DNA of 64,000 nt from assembly GCF_001238275.1 (NCBI RefSeq), contig NZ_LGTB01000042.1:1-64000 (forward strand). The letters run 5' to 3'. Below the pieces are notes generated by a model that worked only from the letters and a program-made list of their open reading frames with translations, was not told the DNA's origin and searched no databases. Shown here piece after piece: positions 18,013-28,108 of the stretch (the first letter of the stretch is position 1; the number at the start of each line of letters is the position of its first letter). A program made the translations under genes and the position numbers. The stretch is from Bradyrhizobium viridifuturi (GTDB taxonomy: Bacteria; Pseudomonadota; Alphaproteobacteria; Rhizobiales; Xanthobacteraceae).

Positions 18013-18648
18013 TTACGCCTCGCGCACCACGGTCTTCAGATAGTTGTACGCCTTGATGATCTCGATCAGGCGATCTTCGGTGGAGCGGTCGCCGCCATTG
18101 GCGTCGGGGTGGTGCTGCTTGACCAGCGCCTTGTACTTCGACTTGACGTCTTCCAGCGTCGCCCCGGCACCGAGCCCCATCACCAGCAGCGCCTTGCGCT
18201 CGGCGTTCATGACCTTGCGGGTCTCGGGCTTGGGCTCCGCGCCGCCCGGCCCGGGGCGCCAGCGCCCGCGGCCGTTGAGCTCGGAGAACATGTGGAACGG
18301 ATCGGAGGCGGCATCGAGACCGCTCTCCTTCTTGCCGTTGTTGGCACCCATCTTCCAGGTCGGACGGTGACCGGTCAGCGCGTCCTTCTGGTAGCGCGCG
18401 ACGTCGTCAGGATTCATGCCCTGGAAGAAATTGTAGGACTGGTTGTACTCGCGGACGTGATCGAGACAGAAGTGCCAATACTCGCGCGAATTCTCGCGGC
18501 CCTTCGGGGCGCGGTGCGCGCCCTTGTTCTGGCAACCCGCCCACTCGCAGGTCACGGCCTGCTCGCCGGCCTGCGCCTGGCGCTTCGCACTCACCTTGGT
18601 CGGCTTGATGCGAATGGAGTCGAAGAATTTTGATGAATCGATCGGCAT
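18013..18648 (-). CDS. J-domain (DnaJ-like) co-chaperone protein
   Basis: A 211-residue protein. A C-terminal J domain carries the essential HPD motif (VKQHHPDANGGD) after the positively charged helix YKALVKQ. The N-terminal part has a conserved Cys/His-containing stretch (CEWAGCQNKGAHRAP, YWHFCLDHVREYNQSYNFF) seen in alphaproteobacterial homologues. It probably stimulates an Hsp70 such as DnaK or HscA. ATG 18648 (MPIDSSKFFDS) is the usual start. It is divergent from bolA, a neighbour pairing common in Rhizobiales. Confidence 0.88.
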   Translation of the reverse strand: MPIDSSKFFDSIRIKPTKVSAKRQAQAGEQAVTCEWAGCQNKGAHRAPKGRENSREYWHFCLDHVREYNQSYNFFQGMNPDDVARYQKDALTGHRPTWKMGANNGKKESGLDAASDPFHMFSELNGRGRWRPGPGGAEPKPETRKVMNAERKALLVMGLGAGATLEDVKSKYKALVKQHHPDANGGDRSTEDRLIEIIKAYNYLKTVVREA

Positions 18649-18757
18649 GATCTCTTTGACTACGCAATGCACAAATCTTCAAGTCTTGACATTGCGCAGA
18701 CCTCGTTTCCCGTTAGCACCATTGACGAAAAGCCGTCGCGAACCTAACTCCGCCGCC

Positions 18758-19033
18758 ATGAGCACCAAAGACGCTATCATAAACAAGTTGCGTGAAGCTT
18801 TCTTGCCCGAAAGCCTCGACGTCGTCGACGAGTCACATCTGCATGAGGGCCACGCCGGCCACAGCCCAGGCGGGGAGACGCATTTCAGGCTATATATTGT
18901 GTCTCCGGCCTTCGAAGGGAAGAGCCGGATCGAACGCCATCGCATGATAAATGCGACGCTGGCGCAGGAACTCGCCGGCTCGGTGCATGCGCTGGCGATC
19001 CATGCACACGGCCCCGGGGAAAAGCCGCGCTAG
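18758..19033 (+). CDS. BolA family protein
   Basis: A 91-residue BolA-like protein: MSTKDAIINKLREAF, then HAGHSPGGETHFRLYIVS and the nucleic-acid-binding-like tail RHRMINATLAQELAGSVHAL with the conserved HAL/HA ending. BolA proteins work with monothiol glutaredoxins in iron-sulfur and iron homeostasis and may bind DNA. ATG 18758 is the natural start. The 109-bp gap to the divergent J-domain gene must hold both promoters. Confidence 0.88.
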   Translation: MSTKDAIINKLREAFLPESLDVVDESHLHEGHAGHSPGGETHFRLYIVSPAFEGKSRIERHRMINATLAQELAGSVHALAIHAHGPGEKPR

Positions 19034-19124
19034 CTTGCGCTTGGCTCAAGACGCCACGGCGGTTTTCCGTTATGAGAAAAGGATCTCCGGCGATGGACTT
19101 GCTCCATATGTGAGCAGGTGAACG

Positions 19125-19610
19125 ATGGATCGCATCGCCGCACATGATATGGGGCCATTGATGATCCCTTGCTGGCCACGTTTCCGGTCGATCGTCACCG
19201 CCGCCGGCCTGCTCCTGATTTGCGCGATGCGCCCGGCCGCGGCGCTGGACATGCCGAGCCCCTTCGTCCAGGAGGTGCTGATCAAGAGCATCCTGGTGTC
19301 GCTCAACGATGCGGTGGCCGCGAATAATTTCACCGTGTTCCACGCCAAGATCTCGAAGCCGTTCCGCGACCAGTTTCCGCCCGACAAGCTGCAGACCATC
19401 TTCAAGGACCTGGTCGACAAGCACGCAGTGTTCGACGCCGTGGTCGCCAAGCCGATCGTGCTCGATGAGGACGCCAAGATCGACGACAAGGGCGTGCTGC
19501 GGCTAAAGGGCCATTTCGACACCACGCCCAAGCAGGTGAAGTATCAGCTCGGCTTCATCCCCTCCGACGGCGCATGGAAGCTGTCGGGCATCTCGATCGA
19601 CATCGAGTAG
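19125..19610 (+). CDS. Secreted protein of unknown function
   Basis: A 161-residue product with a signal peptide (SIVTAAGLLLICAMRPAAALD, cleavage after AAA/L) and a mature domain of about 120 residues. The mature part repeats K/D-rich helices and strands (LNDAVAANNFTVFHAKISKPF, LRLKGHFDTTPKQVKYQLGF). The end SDGAWKLSGISIDIE resembles the last strands of NTF2-like or DUF4864-type folds, but I cannot assign it. The start may be 19125 or the in-frame ATG at 19161. It converges with the CorC-type gene. Confidence 0.7.
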   Translation: MDRIAAHDMGPLMIPCWPRFRSIVTAAGLLLICAMRPAAALDMPSPFVQEVLIKSILVSLNDAVAANNFTVFHAKISKPFRDQFPPDKLQTIFKDLVDKHAVFDAVVAKPIVLDEDAKIDDKGVLRLKGHFDTTPKQVKYQLGFIPSDGAWKLSGISIDIE

Positions 19611-19654
19611 CGAGACGCCCCTCCCGAGCCGTCATCCTGAGGATGCCCGTAGCG

Positions 19655-20962
19655 CTAGAACGCCGTGCCGGCCCGCTTCGGCTTCTTCTCGTCCAGTTCG
19701 GCCTCGCGCGGCACCGCGACGATGCGCAGCGCGGTGATGCGGTTGCGCTCGCGGCGGAGCACGCGGAAACGGAAGCCGTGGAAGGTGAAGCTCTGGCCGC
19801 GCTCCGGGATCGAGCGCGCCTCGTGGATCACGAGGCCGGCGACCGTGGTAGCCTCCTCATCCGGCAAGCGCCAGTCCATCGCACGGTTGAGGTCACGGAT
19901 CGGCACCGAGCCGTCGACCACCACGGAGCCGTCCGGCTGCGCCCGCACGCCGGCGACGACGACGTCGTGCTCGTCGGAGATGTCGCCGACGATCTCCTCC
20001 AGGATGTCCTCCAGCGTTACCATGCCTTCCACCTCGCCATACTCGTCGACCACGAGGGCGAAGTGGGTCTTGCGGCGGCGGAACGCCTTCAGCTGCTCGG
20101 AGACCGGGCGCATCTCCGGCACGAACCAGGGCGGCAGCGCGATCGCGGAGGCATCGATCGCGGACATGTCGCCTTCATTGGCGCGGATCGCCCGCAGCAG
20201 ATCCTTGGCGTGCAGCACGCCGACGATATTCTCGGGCTTCTCCCGCCACAGCGGGATGCGGGTGTATTCGCTCGCCAGCACCTCGCGCACCAGTTCTTCC
20301 GGTGGCAGGTCGGCGTTGACCATGGTCATCTCGGTGCGATGGACCATCACGTCGGAGACCTGCAGCTCGCTGAGGTCCAATAGCCCGCCGAGCATATCGC
20401 GGTCCTGCTTCTCGACCTTGCCCTCGTGGTGCAGCAGATCGACCGCGCCGCGCAGGCGCTCGGTCGGCGACAGGATGGCCTGATGCGCACCGATCTTGAT
20501 GCCGAGCAGCTTCATCAGGGCGCGGACGATGCCTTCGATGATGGTGAGCAGCGGACCGAGCACGAACACCGTCAACCGCATCGGCCGGGCCACCAAAAGC
20601 GACACCCGGTCCGGCGCATTGATCGCGACGGTCTTCGGCAGCACTTCCGCGAAGATCACCACCAGCACCGTCATCACGCCGGTCGCGTAGAGCACGCCGA
20701 CATCGCCGAACCAGGCGGTGAAGATGCCGGTGGCAAGCGCGGAGGCGCCGATATTGGCGATATTGTTACCGAGCAGCAGCGCGCCGATCATCCGCTCGCG
20801 CATCGCCATCAGGCTCGAGACCACGGTGGCCTCGCTGTTGCCCTGCTTCGACAGCCGCAACATGCTGGCGCGCGAGGCGCCGGTCAGCGCGGTCTCACTC
20901 GCCGAGAAGAAGGCGGAGATGAGCAGGCAGAGCAGCACGATCGAGAAGGTGAACCATCCCAC
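19655..20962 (-). CDS. CNNM/CorC-HlyC family membrane protein (DUF21-CBS)
   Basis: A 435-residue protein. The N-terminal DUF21 domain has about four membrane segments (FSIVLLCLLISAFFSASETAL at the start). A CBS pair begins near DVMVHRTEMTMV, with THFALVVDEYGEVEGMVTLE and DILEEIVGDISDEHD. A C-terminal CorC/HlyC domain ends RFRVLRRERNRITALRI. Members act in magnesium/cobalt efflux or transport. The gene is directly downstream of aroB (17-bp gap), so it may belong to the aroK-aroB transcript. A short fragment of repeat family C (19631-19653) abuts its end. Confidence 0.88.
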   Translation of the reverse strand: MGWFTFSIVLLCLLISAFFSASETALTGASRASMLRLSKQGNSEATVVSSLMAMRERMIGALLLGNNIANIGASALATGIFTAWFGDVGVLYATGVMTVLVVIFAEVLPKTVAINAPDRVSLLVARPMRLTVFVLGPLLTIIEGIVRALMKLLGIKIGAHQAILSPTERLRGAVDLLHHEGKVEKQDRDMLGGLLDLSELQVSDVMVHRTEMTMVNADLPPEELVREVLASEYTRIPLWREKPENIVGVLHAKDLLRAIRANEGDMSAIDASAIALPPWFVPEMRPVSEQLKAFRRRKTHFALVVDEYGEVEGMVTLEDILEEIVGDISDEHDVVVAGVRAQPDGSVVVDGSVPIRDLNRAMDWRLPDEEATTVAGLVIHEARSIPERGQSFTFHGFRFRVLRRERNRITALRIVAVPREAELDEKKPKRAGTAF

Positions 20963-20979
20963 TGATTTGATCCGTGGCT

Positions 20980-22122
20980 TTAGGCCTTCAGCTTGGCTTG
21001 CAGGAAGTCGCGCACCGGCTGCGGCTCGACATTGTTGGCAATCACGGCACGGCCGACCGCCTCCAGCAGGATGAAGGTGAGCTTGCCGCGCTTGACCTTC
21101 TTGTCCTGCGCCATCAGCGCCAGCAGCGCGTCGGCATCGGCGAGTCCTTCCTGCGTGAAGCCTGCGATGTCCTGCAGGCGCGTCGGCAGTCCTACCGCGG
21201 AAAGATGACGGGCGATGCGGGCCGCATCTTCTGGTGAAATCATGCCAAGCTGCGCCGAGAATTCCGCAGCCAGCACCATGCCGACCGAAACGCCCTCGCC
21301 GTGGAACAGGCGGTCGGAGAAGCCGGTCGCGGCTTCCAGCGCATGGCCGAAGGTGTGGCCGAGATTGAGCAGCGCGCGCTCGCCGGTCTCGCGCTCGTCG
21401 CGGGAGACGACGCCGGCCTTGGCGCGGCAGGAGGTTGCGATGGCGTGCTCGCGCCCGGCGCCGCCTGTGAAGATGTCGGCGTGATTCTTTTCGAGCCAGG
21501 CGAAGAACGCCTCGTCGCCGAGGATGCCGTATTTCGCGACCTCGGCGTAGCCGGCGCGGAACTGGCGCGGCGATAGCGTGTCGAGCACGGAGGTATCGGC
21601 GATCACCAGCACCGGCTGGTGGAAGGCGCCGATCAGGTTCTTGCCCTGCGGCGAGTTGATGCCGGTCTTGCCGCCGACCGAGGAATCGACCTGGGCGAGC
21701 AGCGAGGTCGGCACCTGCACGAAATCGACGCCGCGGCGCAGGATCGCGGCCGCAAAGCCCGCGAGGTCGCCGACCACGCCGCCGCCGAGCGCAATCACGA
21801 GATCATTGCGCTCGATCTTGGCTGCGATCAGCGCTTCGCTGACCTGTGTCAGCGTGGCGTAGCTCTTCGAGCCCTCGCCCTCCTCGACGACGATCCGCGA
21901 CGTCGGCACGCCCGCGGCCGCGAGCGACGCTTCGGTCGGCTCCAGCCAGTGCTTGGCGACGGTGCGGTCGGTGACGATGGCGGTGCGCACGCCGGGCCGC
22001 AGCGCCGCGACGCGTTCGCCGAGGGACTGCAGCACATCGCGGCCGATGACGATGTCATAGGCGCGGTCGCCGAGCGCGACATCGACGGTAACGGAGGCGG
22101 AGTGTTTCAAGGGCGCAGTCAT
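20980..22122 (-). CDS. aroB: 3-dehydroquinate synthase
   Basis: A 380-residue enzyme of the shikimate pathway converting DAHP to 3-dehydroquinate with NAD and a metal ion. Seen: VALGGGVVGDLAGFAAAILRR-type core (IALGGGVVGDLAGFAA), VPTSLLAQVDSSVGGKTGIN, the metal-ligand helix segment NLGHTFGHALEA, and FHGEGVSVGM. Its ATG overlaps the aroK stop by four bases, indicating translational coupling. Full length for the family. Confidence 0.95.
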   Translation of the reverse strand: MTAPLKHSASVTVDVALGDRAYDIVIGRDVLQSLGERVAALRPGVRTAIVTDRTVAKHWLEPTEASLAAAGVPTSRIVVEEGEGSKSYATLTQVSEALIAAKIERNDLVIALGGGVVGDLAGFAAAILRRGVDFVQVPTSLLAQVDSSVGGKTGINSPQGKNLIGAFHQPVLVIADTSVLDTLSPRQFRAGYAEVAKYGILGDEAFFAWLEKNHADIFTGGAGREHAIATSCRAKAGVVSRDERETGERALLNLGHTFGHALEAATGFSDRLFHGEGVSVGMVLAAEFSAQLGMISPEDAARIARHLSAVGLPTRLQDIAGFTQEGLADADALLALMAQDKKVKRGKLTFILLEAVGRAVIANNVEPQPVRDFLQAKLKA

Positions 22123-22754
22123 GAGGTCGCGTTCAATCCATCAGGTGGTGGCTCGCCATCCGGCCTCACGCCGCACAGATGCGCATGCAGGGCCGCGAGG
22201 CATTCGTCGACGATGCGGTCATGCGGCACGTCGCGCGAGGCGATCGTCAGGTCGGCGCTCTTGTAGACCGGCTCGCGCTCGCTGAGCAGGCGGTTGACGG
22301 TCGCCTCGGGGTCGGCGGTCTGCAGCAGCGGACGATCGGCACGGCGGCGGACCCGGCGCATGATGATATCACTGTCGGCCTTGAGCCAGATCGAGATCGC
22401 ACGGTCGCGGATCCGGTTGCGGGTCTCCTCGCGCATGAAGGCGCCGCCGCCGGTCGCCAGCACGATCGGGCCGCTGTCGAGGATGCGGGCGATCACCCGC
22501 GCCTCGCCGTCGCGGAAATAGGCCTCGCCATGGGTCTCGAAGATCTCCGGGATCGTCATGTCGGCCGCCGTCTCGATCTCGGTGTCGGCATCGGTGAACG
22601 GCAGCTTGAGCCGCGCCGCCATGCGCCGGCCGATGGTCGACTTGCCGGCCCCCATCATGCCGACCAGCACGATCGACCGCGGCCCCAGCGCGGCCGTGAT
22701 ATCGGCCTCCAGGGTCGGGTGGGTGGTGGGCGCCGGGACGGCTGCGTCGGACAT
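22119..22754 (-). CDS. aroK: Shikimate kinase
   Basis: A 211-residue P-loop kinase phosphorylating shikimate. Walker A is GMMGAGKST (residues 32-40). The shikimate-binding DADTEIE, FRDGEARVIARIL and LATGGGAFMREETR are present, as is the RRRADRPLLQ lid. ATG 22754 starts MSDAAVPAP; the frame is open slightly further upstream. It couples to aroB through an ATGA overlap. Confidence 0.94.
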   Translation of the reverse strand: MSDAAVPAPTTHPTLEADITAALGPRSIVLVGMMGAGKSTIGRRMAARLKLPFTDADTEIETAADMTIPEIFETHGEAYFRDGEARVIARILDSGPIVLATGGGAFMREETRNRIRDRAISIWLKADSDIIMRRVRRRADRPLLQTADPEATVNRLLSEREPVYKSADLTIASRDVPHDRIVDECLAALHAHLCGVRPDGEPPPDGLNATS

Positions 22755-22898
22755 CAAAAAGCTCGGATATTGGGACGAATTGTTCAGAATTCGAGCCACC
22801 TATACTACCCCCGGCGACACCGTTACCAGCGACTCTTGCAACCGCGCGGGGAACATGTTGGATGATTTCATTGGTTAATCGCCGCCCGAGTCGCCTCC

Positions 22899-23045
22899 AT
22901 GCCCAGCCTGTTCCGCTTCCTGACGGTCGTCGCCGTGATTTTCGGGATCGGCTACGGCATCGTCTTCGCGCTGGCGAATTTCGTGCATCCGAAGCCGCGG
23001 GAAATGACGGTGACCATCCCGCCGGATAAGTTCCTCAAGAAATAG
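22899..23045 (+). CDS. Small conserved-looking single-span membrane protein (48 aa)
   Basis: A 48-codon gene from ATG 22899 to TAG 23045, missed by many gene callers because of its size. One hydrophobic segment (FLTVVAVIFGIGYGIVFALA) is followed by a basic/proline-rich tail (VHPKPREMTVTIPPDKFLKK). It ends 5 bp before xerD and is divergent from aroK, so it is probably the first gene of the xerD transcript. I recall similar tiny proteins before xerD in related genomes. Function unknown. Confidence 0.7.
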   Translation: MPSLFRFLTVVAVIFGIGYGIVFALANFVHPKPREMTVTIPPDKFLKK

Positions 23046-23050
23046 GCGCT

Positions 23051-24088
<1,038 letters not shown>

Positions 24089-24290
24089 GTCCAGCGCCCG
24101 CCGGACATCGATACCGTCACCTGATCCGCCTTGACTTCCGCACCATCTCCGCAGAAAGAGCGTCACCTGCCTGCGATCCCGAAGCGTGCATTCCGCCGGA
24201 ATGCGCGTTAACCAATTGAAGTTACAAAACTTCTCTTCTCTACGCCAAAACCGCTTCGCCCCTCGCACCGTTCCTCCCTATATTGAGTTG

Positions 24291-25253
24291 ATGCCCGACC
24301 CGATGCGCAGCTATCTCGACTTCGAAAAACCCGTCGCCGAGCTTGAATCCAAGATCGACGAGTTGCGCACGCTTGCCGCAAGCGGCAGCGACATCGGCGA
24401 CGAGGTCGCGCGGATCGAGGACAAGGCGGCACAGGCGCTCACCGACCTCTATGCCAATCTGACGCCATGGCAGAAGACGCTGGTGGCGCGGCATCCGCAG
24501 CGGCCGCACTTCACCGATTTCATCGGCGGCCTGATCACCGAATTCACGCCGATGGCCGGCGACCGCAAGTTCGCCGACGACGAGGCGCTGATCGGCGGCT
24601 TCGGCCGCTTCCGCGGCGAGAGCATCTGCGTGGTCGGCCAGGAGAAGGGCGCCACCACCGACAGCCGCATCAAGCACAATTTCGGCATGGCGCGCCCCGA
24701 AGGCTACCGCAAGGCGGTGCGCCTGATGGAGATGGCCGATCGCTTCGGCATCCCGGTGCTGTCGATCGTGGATTCCGCCGGCGCCTATCCCGGCATCGGC
24801 GCCGAGGAGCGCGGCCAGGCCGAGGCGATCGCGCGCTCGACCGATGCCTGCCTGTCGCTCGGCGTGCCCAATATCGCGATCGTCACCGGCGAAGGCATGT
24901 CGGGCGGCGCCATCGCCATCACCACCGCCAACCGCGTGCTGATGATGGAGCACGCGATCTACAGCGTGATCTCGCCGGAAGCGGCGTCCTCGATCCTGTG
25001 GCGCGACGGCACCAAGGCGCAGGAAGCCGCCAACAGCATGAAGATCACCGCGCAGGACATGCTGCGCTTCGGCGTGATCGATCAGATCCTGAAAGAGCCC
25101 TCCGGCGGCGCGCATCGCGACCCCGCCGCGATGATCGCGACCACCGGCGATGCGATCGCCCAGGCGCTCAACGACCTACGAAATCTTGATCCGGACGCGA
25201 TTCGCAAACAGCGGCGCCAGAAGTTCCTCGACATCGGCCGCAAGCTGGCCTGA
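24291..25253 (+). CDS. accA: Acetyl-CoA carboxylase carboxyltransferase subunit alpha
   Basis: A 320-residue AccA, the carboxyltransferase half that with AccD makes malonyl-CoA for fatty acid synthesis. The N-terminus YLDFEKPVAELESKIDELR is typical. Crotonase-fold motifs are RPEGYRKAVRLMEMADRFGI, SIVDSAGAYPGIGAEERGQAE, TGEGMSGGAIAITTANRVLM and ISPEAASSILWRD. ATG 24291 is the family start, although the frame is open from 24186. About 200 bp of upstream DNA separate it from xerD, so it probably has its own promoter. Confidence 0.95.
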   Translation: MPDPMRSYLDFEKPVAELESKIDELRTLAASGSDIGDEVARIEDKAAQALTDLYANLTPWQKTLVARHPQRPHFTDFIGGLITEFTPMAGDRKFADDEALIGGFGRFRGESICVVGQEKGATTDSRIKHNFGMARPEGYRKAVRLMEMADRFGIPVLSIVDSAGAYPGIGAEERGQAEAIARSTDACLSLGVPNIAIVTGEGMSGGAIAITTANRVLMMEHAIYSVISPEAASSILWRDGTKAQEAANSMKITAQDMLRFGVIDQILKEPSGGAHRDPAAMIATTGDAIAQALNDLRNLDPDAIRKQRRQKFLDIGRKLA

Positions 25254-25416
25254 CCCACCCAAATCTCCGGATTTTTCGTCCAAATTAGCCGGTTTTGCCG
25301 TAATTGGGCCCCGAGCCGGGTCTTTAACGTTCCTTGAACCATGCCTGCTACCGTGAAGGCTGTCAGCCCCGGTTCAGGTTGCGAGCAGGGGTGGTCGAAG
25401 GCTAATATTTTACACA

Positions 25417-26955
25417 ATGGCTTCAGGGCATATTCGCCGTGTTGGGGTCGCGAAAATCGCCCGGTGGGTGTGGAGCTCGGACTTGACTCATCGCACGCTC
25501 GTACGCGCGCTTCTGACTTCGGCGGTGCTCGCCGCAGGCGTCATGCTCGCCGGTTGTGACAGCGACCAGATCTCGCTCGCCCAGAACGCCAAGGCCAACC
25601 AGCCGGTCCCGCCAAAGCTCGTCGCCGCCATGGCCGAGAAGGACATGGACCTGCAGTCGCCGATCCTGGTGCGGTTGTTCAAGCAGGAGGCCGAGCTCGA
25701 GGTCTGGAAGCAGACCCGCTCCGGCCAGTTCGCGCTGCTCAAGACCTACCCGATCTGCCGCTGGTCGGGCGATCTCGGCCCGAAGGTCCGCGAAGGCGAC
25801 CGCCAGGCGCCCGAGGGATTCTACTCGATCAATCCGAGCCAGATGAATCCGCAGTCGGCCTATTATCTGTCGTTCAACACCGGCTATCCCAACGCCTTCG
25901 ACAAGTCGCTCGGCCGTACCGGTTCGGAGCTGATGGTGCATGGCGACTGCTCCTCGCGCGGCTGTTACGCGATGACCGACGAGCAGATCGCGGAGATCTA
26001 TTCGCTCGGCCGCGAGTCCTTCTTCGGCGGCCAGAAGGCGTTCCAGTTTCAGGCCTATCCGTTCCGGATGACCGCGGTGAACATGGCCAAGCACCGCAAC
26101 AATCCGAACATGCCGTTCTGGAAGATGATCAAGGTCGGCAACGATCATTTCGAGGTGACGAAGCAGGAACCGAAGGTCGATTTCTGCGAGAAGAAGTACG
26201 TCTTCGACGCGGCGAAGCCGGCCGACGCGACACGCGATCCGGTGTTCAATGCATCGGCAAAGTGCCCGGCCTATGTGATCCCCGAGGAGATCGCGAGCGC
26301 GGTACGCGAGAAGGAGCAGCGCGACGACGCCGAGATGGCCAAGCTGGCCGCCAAGGGCACGCCAGTGGCGCGCCTCAACACCGGCATCGACGGCGGCATG
26401 AACGCGATCTTCGCTTCGAAGATTCCAGAAGGAAACACCGGCCTGTCCGAAGGCGGCGACAGCCAGGCGCTGGCATCGATGTCGCTGGCGCGCGCCCCCG
26501 GCACGATCCCCGGCACGGTCAATCCGCCGCGGCCCAACCTCGCGGTCCAGCAGGAAGAGCCTGTCGTGGCGACGACCTCGTCGACCTCGGTCGCGACAGC
26601 GACAACGCCCGCGGCCAACACCCGCGTCGCTTCGGCAAATGCGTCGGACAAGTCCGAAGGCTTCTTCTCGAGCTTTGCCCGCAAGGTCGGCATCGGCGGC
26701 GCCACTGCCGACGCCAGCAAGACCGCCGCGCCGGCCGCGGCCGCACCGGCCAAGCCGAAGGTCGCCGAAGCCAAGCCGCAATCGGTTGTGCGCGTCGCCC
26801 CGAAGGCCGAGCCGAAGGTCACCGCCAAGCCCGCACCGAAGCCGCAAGTCGCCACCGCAGCCGCACCGGCGGCGACATCGTCGACCCAGCTCGCCGGCTC
26901 CGCACCTGTGGTGCAGACCAACTCGTTCGACACCCGCTTCTCCGCGGTGAAGTAA
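25417..26955 (+). CDS. L,D-transpeptidase (YafK/YkuD type) lipoprotein-like
   Basis: A 512-residue envelope protein. A long N-region leads into a hydrophobic segment and lipobox LAGC with Cys47. The YkuD-family catalytic domain spans about 75-270, with the active-site motif His175-Gly...Cys183 (HGDCSSRGC). The last 200 residues are low complexity, rich in Ala/Pro/Lys (KPKVAEAKPQ, KPAPKPQVAT), and probably span the periplasm. The family cross-links peptidoglycan or attaches proteins to it. A start closer to the lipobox cannot be excluded. Confidence 0.83.
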   Translation: MASGHIRRVGVAKIARWVWSSDLTHRTLVRALLTSAVLAAGVMLAGCDSDQISLAQNAKANQPVPPKLVAAMAEKDMDLQSPILVRLFKQEAELEVWKQTRSGQFALLKTYPICRWSGDLGPKVREGDRQAPEGFYSINPSQMNPQSAYYLSFNTGYPNAFDKSLGRTGSELMVHGDCSSRGCYAMTDEQIAEIYSLGRESFFGGQKAFQFQAYPFRMTAVNMAKHRNNPNMPFWKMIKVGNDHFEVTKQEPKVDFCEKKYVFDAAKPADATRDPVFNASAKCPAYVIPEEIASAVREKEQRDDAEMAKLAAKGTPVARLNTGIDGGMNAIFASKIPEGNTGLSEGGDSQALASMSLARAPGTIPGTVNPPRPNLAVQQEEPVVATTSSTSVATATTPAANTRVASANASDKSEGFFSSFARKVGIGGATADASKTAAPAAAAPAKPKVAEAKPQSVVRVAPKAEPKVTAKPAPKPQVATAAAPAATSSTQLAGSAPVVQTNSFDTRFSAVK

Positions 26956-27013
26956 GCGCGGCTGGCGCACCGCCGCGAGTCGCTGGCGATAAGCATTCCA
27001 AACAGCACACGAT

Positions 27014-27137
27014 GTCGTTCCCTGCGAAAGCAGGGACCCATAGCCACAGGGCTGCGCCGTTGGAGCGCGCTGTGGCTACAGCTTGGCAAGGCCGTTTGCA
27101 TTCGTGGTTATGGGTCCCGGCTCAAGGCCGGGACGAC
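27014..27137. repeat. Interspersed palindromic repeat, family A
   Basis: The left end GTCGTTCCCTGCGAAAGCAG and GGGACCCATA are mirrored at the right end by TATGGGTCCCGG and GGGACGAC. A central hairpin-forming core (GCCACAGG...CTGTGGC) lies between. Same family as 17863, 46344 and 55124. Confidence 0.75.
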
Positions 27138-27273
27138 ACCGAATGTGTTGCGCGGCCTCCGGGTCATGATTTCGCGTTCTCGCGGCGCAGCACGTTCGGA
27201 CTTGCATCTTGTTTCGTCGCTTCGTGAACAGAGGGCGCAGGGAAAGCTGGCATAGAGCCGCGCCTCTCTCCCT

Positions 27274-27378
27274 CGTCATTCCGGGGCTCGCGAAGCGAGA
27301 GCCCGGAACACATAAAGCCACAGGTTTCGGAGATGAATGGATTCCGGGCTCGACGCTACGCGCCGCCCCGGAATGACG
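27274..27378. repeat. Interspersed palindromic repeat, family B
   Basis: The left arm CGTCATTCCGGGGCTCGCGA mirrors the right end CCCCGGAATGACG. An inner GAGCCCGGAA pairs with ATTCCGGGCTC. Same family as 58094-58221, including the shared ATGAATGGATTCCGGGCTC. Confidence 0.75.
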
Positions 27379-27492
27379 AAGAGGCAGCGAGAGTGACTTC
27401 GCATCACCCTAATGTCGCCACCACATTCCTCTTGCCATGGGGGCGCGGACGATCGTCAGATGACGCACGCGGGAACAGCCGGAGAGATTGCC

Positions 27493-27873
27493 ATGGACGA
27501 TCAAGCCGTACGCGCGGCGCTGCAGCGCCATTGGGAAGCTTCTGATGCCAGCGATTTCGAACGCGAGCATGACATCTACCGTGACGATGCCGTGCTCGAC
27601 TATCCGCAATCCGGCGAGCGTATCCGTGGCCGGCGCAACATTCAGCAAAGCCGCACGGTGCAGCCGAACAAGAAGCGCTTCTCGATCCAGCGCATGATCG
27701 GCGGCGGCGATCTCTGGATCACCGAATACATCCTCACCTATGACGACAGCCCGTCCTACGTGGTGAGCATCATGGAATTCCGCGACGGGCTGGTCGCCCA
27801 CGAAACTCAGTATTTCGCCGAGCCGTTCGACCCTTCGCCTTCGCGGGCACATCTCGTCGAGCGCGTCGGCTGA
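27493..27873 (+). CDS. SnoaL/NTF2-like domain protein
   Basis: A 126-residue protein of the nuclear-transport-factor-2-like fold: VRAALQRHWEASDASDFERE, DIYRDDAVLDYPQSGERIRG, then ITEYILTYDDSPSYVVSIME with the final strand FRDGLVAHETQYFAEPF. These folds serve as small enzymes or binding modules; no specific substrate can be read. ATG 27493 is preferred, and ATG 27460 is possible. It stands alone between a repeat-rich region and the protease pair. Confidence 0.8.
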   Translation: MDDQAVRAALQRHWEASDASDFEREHDIYRDDAVLDYPQSGERIRGRRNIQQSRTVQPNKKRFSIQRMIGGGDLWITEYILTYDDSPSYVVSIMEFRDGLVAHETQYFAEPFDPSPSRAHLVERVG

Positions 27874-28108
27874 ACGTAGCTCCGCACCGGATCGAGGCGC
27901 CGTCGCCTGCACACGTCGCCATTTTCATTCGCCGCGGTGTCGCGCGTCTTCTCGGCGCGAGCCCGGACATCTATTCGCGCGTTCGCCAAGCCTTACCGCG
28001 AATTTAGCAACCTATCCCACGAATTAATCCATCGGACAGGACGCCGTAATGCGGCGACGATATTTTTTTGTCAGCGATACGAGGCAATCACACTCAGGAG
28101 AAAACATC

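Larger units (their letters stand above)
26956..27492. other. Intergenic stretch holding two repeat elements
   Basis: No gene seen in these 537 bases. It contains a family A repeat (27014-27137) and a family B repeat (27274-27378). The roughly 130 bases between them and the 115 bases before the NTF2-like gene show no recognisable motif. Confidence 0.6.
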
